From: GCA-003244245 sp049673305
GTDB taxonomy: Bacteria > Actinomycetota > Actinomycetes > Mycobacteriales > Pseudonocardiaceae
Direction of reading: 5' to 3'
Length of the DNA: 64,000 nucleotides
Assembly (NCBI GenBank): GCA_049673305.1
Contig: JBATXM010000185.1
Span: 16,799-80,798 of the forward strand
Shown here: in pieces, positions 59,170 to 64,000 of the stretch
Layout of the letters: every line of letters starts with the position of its first letter
Position numbering within the stretch: the stretch's first letter is position 1
Position numbers and translations under genes: made by a program
The notes under the pieces: model-generated
Seen by the model: only the letters and a program-made list of their open reading frames with translations
What the model was told of the DNA's origin: nothing
Database searches by the model: none

Positions 59170-59994
59170 ATGGGCACTCCCCGCGTGACCGTGCCCGCCG
59201 CGCGCCGGCTGACGCTCTCCGCCAGCGGGTACCGACAGCTTGTCGAGCTCTCCGGAGTGGACATGCCGCCAGGGTGGAGACCGGACGAGAACGCGCGCTC
59301 AGGTGCCGCAGCCATCGAGCTGACCACCTGCGGCGCGCTCGAGAGCGAGGGCGACCAGCTGAGTGTGCATCCATCGATACTGCTGAATCTGCGGATCCTG
59401 GCCGGACCGATGGTCATGGCGGATACCACCGCCTCGATCGGCAGCCTGGGTTCACGGAGCCTGCACGCGGTGGCCGGTGAGCTGGGTGCTTCGTTATTCG
59501 CTCTCGACGACGGTGCTGTCGAGCTGTCAATGTTCGCCGCCGTTTCTTTAGGCCAGGAATTAATCAGGGCGGTACCCGCCGAGCAAAACACCAGGATCGG
59601 CTCGCTGCTGGGCGACGCCACCAGCACCGACATGGTGCCGCGTGGCCGGGTTCCGCTGGACGCGCTGCACGAACTTGGTGTGGCAGAGCTGCTGGCCAGC
59701 GCCGACTCGCGAGCATTCACCGCAGTGACGAAGCGCCTTGATCTGCCGGCAGACCAAGCCGAGCTGGTTCAGCGGGTGAGCCGATCCAACGGCGGCCTGC
59801 AGTGCGTGGTCACCGCCCGGATTGACGGGGAGATCGCCTCCACCGTGGTGGTCTGGCTGCATGGGGACTCCGGGTGGTGTGGGTTGCTCCCAGACCCCGA
59901 TGGCTCGGGCAAACACATGGTCCGCCTCATCCCAGCGGCGCGGGAAGATCTCGGCACCTGGGTGGCGCCGTTAATTGCAGGAGCGTTGTCATAA
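59170..59994 (+). CDS. EspG-like ESX secretion-associated chaperone
   Basis: 274 residues, ATG immediately after the stop of the WXG-like gene. No signal or membrane helix. Segment pattern (SILLNLRILAGPMVMADTTA, AGELGASLFALDDGAVELSM, AAVSLGQELIRAVP; then CVVTARIDGEIASTVVVWLH and MVRLIPAAREDLGTWVAPLI) fits the EspG family, cytosolic chaperones that keep T7SS substrates soluble and bring them to the ESX machinery. Its stop overlaps the presumed start of the effector gene, implying it serves that protein. Confidence 0.6.
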   Translation: MGTPRVTVPAARRLTLSASGYRQLVELSGVDMPPGWRPDENARSGAAAIELTTCGALESEGDQLSVHPSILLNLRILAGPMVMADTTASIGSLGSRSLHAVAGELGASLFALDDGAVELSMFAAVSLGQELIRAVPAEQNTRIGSLLGDATSTDMVPRGRVPLDALHELGVAELLASADSRAFTAVTKRLDLPADQAELVQRVSRSNGGLQCVVTARIDGEIASTVVVWLHGDSGWCGLLPDPDGSGKHMVRLIPAAREDLGTWVAPLIAGALS

Positions 59995-61325
59995 CCGGCC
60001 CTGGAGTATCCAACATCCGCGTCAGCGGCGGCGCCGGCGGATTAGCGGCGCAGTATGAGGACCTGGCCGCGATGGGCCGGCTCACTGACGACGTCGCCGA
60101 AGACACCCTGCGCATCGCCGCGACCAGCCACCAGTACGTGGCGGCTCCCGACGTCATTGCCTCGGCTGTCTTGGACCCGGCCGGAGCAGCCAAGTTCGAG
60201 GCCGCCATACTCGCCGCCCTCGACGGCCCTAGCGGGCTTGCCGCCACCTCGGTCACCATTGGCTTACGAGGTGCCGCATTCCGCGCGACCGCAGCGGCCT
60301 ATCAGATGACTGATGAGCTCAACGCCAAGGCCATTGATGCGGTTCGCTGGATGGAGGGCCATACACTACCTGTTGATGCTGGTGTCGGTGGCCTGGTGGC
60401 CGCCGATGTCTACCTCCGTTATAACGGCGACTGGGGTCGGTATCTGGTCAATCATCCCGGCATGATCGACCAGATTATCGGCATGTCACCAGGCATGCTC
60501 AGCGCGCTCGGCCTGCCCACCACCCAAGCCGGCCTGACAGCTCTGCTCGCCAGGTCCTATCCCGACGGCGGATACACGGTCACGGACATGGGCCTCGACG
60601 GCAGTCGAACCCGACTTCCGCGCAACCTCAAGGATCTGCTCGACGAACTGGCTCATCGCAACGACACGAGCGCTCTCGATCCTGAAAAAAGGCCTATCGG
60701 CCCCAATGTCGATGTGCGCAAGGTGACCAGCCCTGACGGCAAAATCTCCTACATCGTCGATATCCCCGGAACCAAGATATGGGACCTTCCCGGCGAGGAC
60801 AAAGGAAGCGCCAACGACCTCGGCACAAATCTCAACGCCATGGCCGGCAACCCCACCGTGCTAGAGAATGGCGTGCGGGACGCCCTGCGTCAAGCCGGCG
60901 TCCATCGCGATGACCCGGTCATGTTGGTTGGCCACAGCCAAGGCGGCATCGTCGCCGCCCAAGCCGCCAACGACTTCGTCACCAGTGGCCAATACAATGT
61001 TACCCACCTGGTCACGGCGGGCTCGCCGATCGGCCGGATACCCATTCCGGATACGGTACAGGTGCTGTCCCTGGAAAACAGCGGAGACATCGTGCCGCAC
61101 CTCGACGCCAGCGACAACCCCGCCACCACCAACCGAACCACGGTGACGTTTGACAACCAGACAGGCAGCGCGGGCGGAAATCATGAGCTCGCAGGCAACT
61201 ATGTGACTGCCGCAGGACAGCTCGACAGCAGCACCGACCCGTCCGTCCAAGCATTCCAGAACAGCGCAAACAATTTCCTCAACGGTTCACAGGTTCAAAC
61301 CCATCAATACCAGGTGAAGCGCTGA
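59991..61325 (+). CDS. Putative T7SS effector: helical domain fused to serine hydrolase
   Basis: 444 residues if translation starts at the ATA at 59991, which has AGGAG 7 nt upstream and overlaps the chaperone stop (ATAA); no ATG, GTG or TTG is nearby in frame, and the next ATG at 60072 would cut the conserved N-terminus. Residues 1-130 are helical (GGLAAQYEDLAAMGRL, AAATSVTIGLRGAAFRA-like pattern). The C-terminal alpha/beta-hydrolase has S316 in VMLVGHSQGGIVAAQA, Asp in LENSGDIVPHLDA and His in GGNHELAGNYV, a full triad. Probably a secreted lipase or esterase. Base composition is less GC-rich than its neighbours. Confidence 0.7.
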   Translation: MTGPGVSNIRVSGGAGGLAAQYEDLAAMGRLTDDVAEDTLRIAATSHQYVAAPDVIASAVLDPAGAAKFEAAILAALDGPSGLAATSVTIGLRGAAFRATAAAYQMTDELNAKAIDAVRWMEGHTLPVDAGVGGLVAADVYLRYNGDWGRYLVNHPGMIDQIIGMSPGMLSALGLPTTQAGLTALLARSYPDGGYTVTDMGLDGSRTRLPRNLKDLLDELAHRNDTSALDPEKRPIGPNVDVRKVTSPDGKISYIVDIPGTKIWDLPGEDKGSANDLGTNLNAMAGNPTVLENGVRDALRQAGVHRDDPVMLVGHSQGGIVAAQAANDFVTSGQYNVTHLVTAGSPIGRIPIPDTVQVLSLENSGDIVPHLDASDNPATTNRTTVTFDNQTGSAGGNHELAGNYVTAAGQLDSSTDPSVQAFQNSANNFLNGSQVQTHQYQVKR

Positions 61326-61816
61326 TGAAAATGGAAAAAAAGCGTGTCGGCGTCGCACTGCTGATGGCGCTCGGCTTGGCCATATCCGGATGCGGAAAAG
61401 GGATTGGCTACACCAAGGAGGCCGATGAACTCGGCGCGTCCATGGCAGCACGCCTGAAAACTCAGCCGCCAGTATCGAACGTCACATATTTTTACTTTTA
61501 CGGTCTCGACAACTCCCCTTCGCTGTGGTTCACCGTAACAGTCAAGGAGTCGCAGATCTCCGACACGGTGACGCGCCGGCTGTACGAATTGGCACTAGAT
61601 GAATACTGGCAGTCACCCGCCAAAGTCTACGGAATCGACATAAGATTCTACTCGTCAGACAAACCCCCGCTTCCCGATCGGGACGACAGTGCCCGCGTCG
61701 TCAAGCAGTATCACTTCACGTGGGCCGAGTCATCCGCCGGAAAAAGCGACGATCAGATCAGGCTTGAACAAGAATTTGGACCCCGCCCAACACCCCCACC
61801 AACGCCCACAAAATAG
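61325..61816 (+). CDS. Lipoprotein, candidate immunity protein
   Basis: 163 residues, ATG overlapping the hydrolase stop by one base (TGATG). Signal MKMEKKRVGVALLMALGLAI and lipobox ISGC with C23, so anchored on the outer face of the membrane. The mature domain has beta-rich, aromatic sequence (VTYFYFYGLDNSPSLWFTV) and a short Pro-rich end. No family recognised. Translational coupling to a putative secreted lipase fits a cell-surface immunity protein, but a co-secreted partner or unrelated lipoprotein is possible. Confidence 0.65.
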   Translation: MKMEKKRVGVALLMALGLAISGCGKGIGYTKEADELGASMAARLKTQPPVSNVTYFYFYGLDNSPSLWFTVTVKESQISDTVTRRLYELALDEYWQSPAKVYGIDIRFYSSDKPPLPDRDDSARVVKQYHFTWAESSAGKSDDQIRLEQEFGPRPTPPPTPTK

Positions 61817-61997
61817 CTACATGGGCTTATGGGAACGGGGCCGTAGACAGCACGGACGCGTCACTGGCGCTGGTCGGCGCTGTCCGTGAACTCGACGAGA
61901 TTGACGTTCTTAGGCTAGTTTACGTCGGTCTCATTGAGTTCACGGCACTGGTCCATGGCGACATCATCGCGTGCTATCCGCGTGGGTGAACTCTTAG
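61817..61997 (+). other. Short coding-like frame without a start
   Basis: From about 61824 to the TGA at 61987-61989, one plus-strand frame reads STDASLALVGAVRELDEIDV and LRLVYVGLIEFTALVHGDII, which looks like real protein, but no ATG/GTG/TTG start is present. Either a remnant or a gene with an unusual start. The TTAG at 61994-61997 is the target duplication of the IS. Confidence 0.35.
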
Positions 61998-63683
61998 CCT
62001 CGATCTTTCATCCGGACCGCATAGTGATCTTTGATCTCGTTGGTTGATCTTGTGTGTGGTTGTTTCGGTTGGTGGGCAGGGGTAATTCCCGGCCCTGCGG
62101 TGGTGGCCGGTGCTCCGTGTCCTTGGTCGTGGGTCGTGGTGGCTGGGTCAGGGCGCGAGGGTGGTCAGGTGGGCGTGGGCGGTGGTGATCTGGTGGGCCC
62201 AGGGCCAGGCCGGGTCGATTTTGAGGAGTTGGCGTCGTCCGGTGCGGATGAGGCGTCCGGCGACGGCGAGGATGCGCAGCCGCAGGCGTTTGGGTTCGTA
62301 GCTGGCGGCGGGGCCGGTCAACGCGAGGCGCTGGGTGAAGGCGAGTAGGTCGGTGGCCAGGGCGGTGATGGCCAGCCAAATCCGATTCTGGGCCATGTCG
62401 TGGTAGGGCAGGTTGCGCATGCCGGTGTCTTTGGCGTTGCGGATGCGGTCTTCGACGCGGGCGTGGCGGCGGTGGCGTAGTTCCAGCTCGGGCAGTTGCC
62501 CGCCGGGGGTGTTGGTGAGCATGCCGACGATGCGATGGCCGTTGACATCGGTGATGCGCAGCTGTGCGCCGGGGTGTGGGCGTTCGCGGCGCAGGATCAG
62601 CCGGGTGCCTGCCGGCCAGGCGCTCAGGTCGACCAAGCCGGTGGCCTCGGCGACCCAGGCCCCGTCGCGGGGCTCGACCACCGGGCCGGGCTCACCGGCG
62701 CGGGGTGCTCGCACCTGGTAGGCGGGTGTCCAGGCCTGCTCGGGGAGCTGGGCTAGCACGGTGTGGATGTCGAAATGGTGGAGGTAGGCACCCACCGAGA
62801 ACTCGATGCCCGCCGCGGCGAGATGATAGGTGAAGGTGTGGGTGGCACCGGCGGCGTCGGTGCGCACCAGCACCTGGCGCCTTCCGTGCTCGTCGCGGCG
62901 GCTCAGGTGCGCGGGCAGCTGTGCCAGCGCGGCGTCGAACACCGCGATGTGATCGGCAGCGGTGTTGGAGCCGGCGTTGCCCGGGCGCAGCAGCCCGGCC
63001 AGGGGCTCGCCGGTGCCACCCGCACCATGATCGGCATAAGCCAGCAGCGGGTGGAACCCGAAAGTCTTTTTCCAGGTCCGGGTCGCGGATTCCTTCTCCG
63101 AATGCGCGATGACCAGCGTGGCATCCAGATCGATCACCACCCGCCCGTCCTGGACCGGCGCCCCGGCCCGACCCCACACCCGCCCCCGGGCCACCGCCCG
63201 AGCCGAGGCGATCGCACCCAGCGCCGCATCAACATCCCCAGCCAGCGTCGCGACCAGCCGCGACACCGTCGGATCCGAGGCCACCAGCCCGAACACCCCA
63301 GGCTGCGCGCGCACCACCGCAACGTCAGCGGCGCAGTCTCCGCCCAGCGCGACCGCGACCGCCAGATCCAACACGATCTTCCCTGGATCGTGGACCGCCC
63401 ACGGCCCACGCCAGGGCCCCAACCGAACCGACAGCTCCCGCGACAGCCCAGCCGCACGAGCTGTCGCCACCAAGAGCGCCCCACCCGCGTGCGAGACCAA
63501 CGACTCGCCGCCGACGATCACTGACAACCACGGGAGACGATGTTTATTCTTCACCTGCGAAGTGCCTCTCACTCCGGTCCGATCGAGCCTTGACAACTCC
63601 GATCCAACCGGGTTGAGCAGGCACTTTCGCGCATCTCGCCCCAGCGTGTCGCCCACATGATCAATTACGATGAAAGCCCGAGG
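61998..63683 (-). mobile_element. Complete IS1380-family insertion sequence
   Basis: Inverted repeats CCTCGATCTTTCATC (61998-62012) and GATGAAAGCCCGAGG (63669-63683) match at 13 of 15 positions. A 4-bp target duplication TTAG flanks the element at 61994-61997 and 63684-63687. 1686 bp with one intact transposase: a recent insertion. Confidence 0.92.
62148..63554 (-). CDS. IS1380-family transposase
   Basis: 468 residues from the GTG at 63554 (VKNKHRLPWLSVIVGGESLV), with GAGAGG upstream; the frame is open further up but lies outside family similarity. DDE domain: first Asp in RVVIDLDATLVIAHSEKE, then KTFGFHPLLAYADHG, LVRTDAAGATHTFTYHLA, RHRRHARVEDRIRNAKDTG with the Glu, and LPYHDMAQNRIWLAITALA. 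DDE enzymes cut and join the element ends. Frame is intact. Confidence 0.93.
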   Translation of the reverse strand: MKNKHRLPWLSVIVGGESLVSHAGGALLVATARAAGLSRELSVRLGPWRGPWAVHDPGKIVLDLAVAVALGGDCAADVAVVRAQPGVFGLVASDPTVSRLVATLAGDVDAALGAIASARAVARGRVWGRAGAPVQDGRVVIDLDATLVIAHSEKESATRTWKKTFGFHPLLAYADHGAGGTGEPLAGLLRPGNAGSNTAADHIAVFDAALAQLPAHLSRRDEHGRRQVLVRTDAAGATHTFTYHLAAAGIEFSVGAYLHHFDIHTVLAQLPEQAWTPAYQVRAPRAGEPGPVVEPRDGAWVAEATGLVDLSAWPAGTRLILRRERPHPGAQLRITDVNGHRIVGMLTNTPGGQLPELELRHRRHARVEDRIRNAKDTGMRNLPYHDMAQNRIWLAITALATDLLAFTQRLALTGPAASYEPKRLRLRILAVAGRLIRTGRRQLLKIDPAWPWAHQITTAHAHLTTLAP

Positions 63684-64000
63684 TTAGGGCCTACTTAACC
63701 GGCTCTGGCAGCCAATCCTGGCCGAATGTGCTGTGAAATTGGCCTTGAGCTTAACCGGCGGCGCAGACCTCCTGAAGTAGGCCATGAACGTCGATCGATA
63801 CGGTGCTCGCTGGCGGCGAGCTACCATCTGCCCGTCGCTCCTCCTGTGCCCCGCCCGCTCGTGTGGTGCGCACACCCATGACCCCGCCAACTGGGTGCTG
63901 TCTCAGCAGACGATGAGGCGGGCGTGGGCGAACAACGTCCCGCCCGCAGGCGGTGGTGGCCCTTATCAGGGCGGCACTACGGTCATGATCACGGTTTGGG
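63684..64000. other. Right-hand end of the window, no clear gene
   Basis: 317 bp after the IS. A minus-strand frame from 63785 (MAYFRRSAPPVKLKANFTAH, 33 codons, stop in the TTAG duplication) is open but unsupported. An inverted TAGGGCCTACTT.../...AAGTAGGCC pair at about 63686-63784 suggests a small mobile or repeat scar. Nothing else recognised. Confidence 0.4.

Noticed and set aside
1..64000. tRNA, rRNA or riboswitch genes
   Set aside because: No cloverleaf-like, rRNA or recognised riboswitch sequence was seen by eye; a covariance-model scan would be needed to exclude small RNAs.

Overview
The window is high-GC actinobacterial chromosome. Its core gene order (guaB3-guaB-DUF5319-rsdA-sigD-bldM-groEL-groES ... 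tsaD-rimI-tsaB-tsaE-alr-nnrD ... glmS-glmM-rpsI-rplM-esx pair) is the order known from mycobacteria and streptomycetes. Combined with WXG100/EspG-type secretion genes, DUF6879/DUF5753 regulator modules, an FxLD-type lanthipeptide locus and abundant GTG starts, it points to the Pseudonocardiales. That placement is an inference; no rRNA or tRNA gene is visible.

Region by region. 1-7.6 kb: purine (guaB), developmental and stress regulators (rsdA/sigD, bldM) and a CIRCE-controlled groES-groEL pair, nearly all on the minus strand. 7.6-14.9 kb: an accessory island lying exactly between groES and tsaD. It holds a four-gene cassette (a class I tRNA-synthetase-like protein, a histidine phosphatase, an aminoglycoside-phosphotransferase-like kinase and a nucleotidyltransferase), small decayed genes, a GntR regulator and a scar of a second cassette copy. 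15-21.3 kb: the t6A tRNA-modification/cell-wall operon (tsaD, rimI, tsaB, tsaE, hydrolase, alr, nnrD). 21.3-34.2 kb: accessory DNA with a decaying lanthipeptide cluster (lanC intact, lanB and two FxLD methyltransferases broken, IS30 in the middle), a dead methyltransferase, a class A beta-lactamase lipoprotein, a recombinase fragment and a three-gene XRE/DUF6879 module. 34.3-41.1 kb: glmS, rlmA-like, glmM, rpsI, rplM and two Esx genes. 41.2-46.5 kb: an ECF sigma factor, a large AfsR/SARP-NB-ARC-TPR regulator and a P450. 46.5-53.8 kb: the SOS mutasome (dnaE2, imuB, imuA') split by a vanadium haloperoxidase. 54-58.5 kb: SRPBCC protein, SAM hydroxide adenosyltransferase, purH, purN. 58.6-61.8 kb: a type VII-secretion effector module. 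62-63.7 kb: a complete IS1380-family element with a TTAG target duplication.

The most interesting items are: (i) the 58.6-61.8 kb module, a WXG100-like protein, an EspG-like chaperone, a helical-domain/serine-hydrolase fusion with a visible catalytic triad and an apparent ATA start codon, and a lipoprotein, which together look like a secreted lipase toxin with an immunity lipoprotein; (ii) the 7.6-11.4 kb cassette with its partial second copy; (iii) two LexA-controlled promoters laid out for leaderless transcription, one inside a perfect 25+2+25 palindrome over the dnaE2 start codon and one driving a 30-codon leader peptide overlapping imuA'; (iv) a BldM orthologue with Gly at the phospho-acceptor position.
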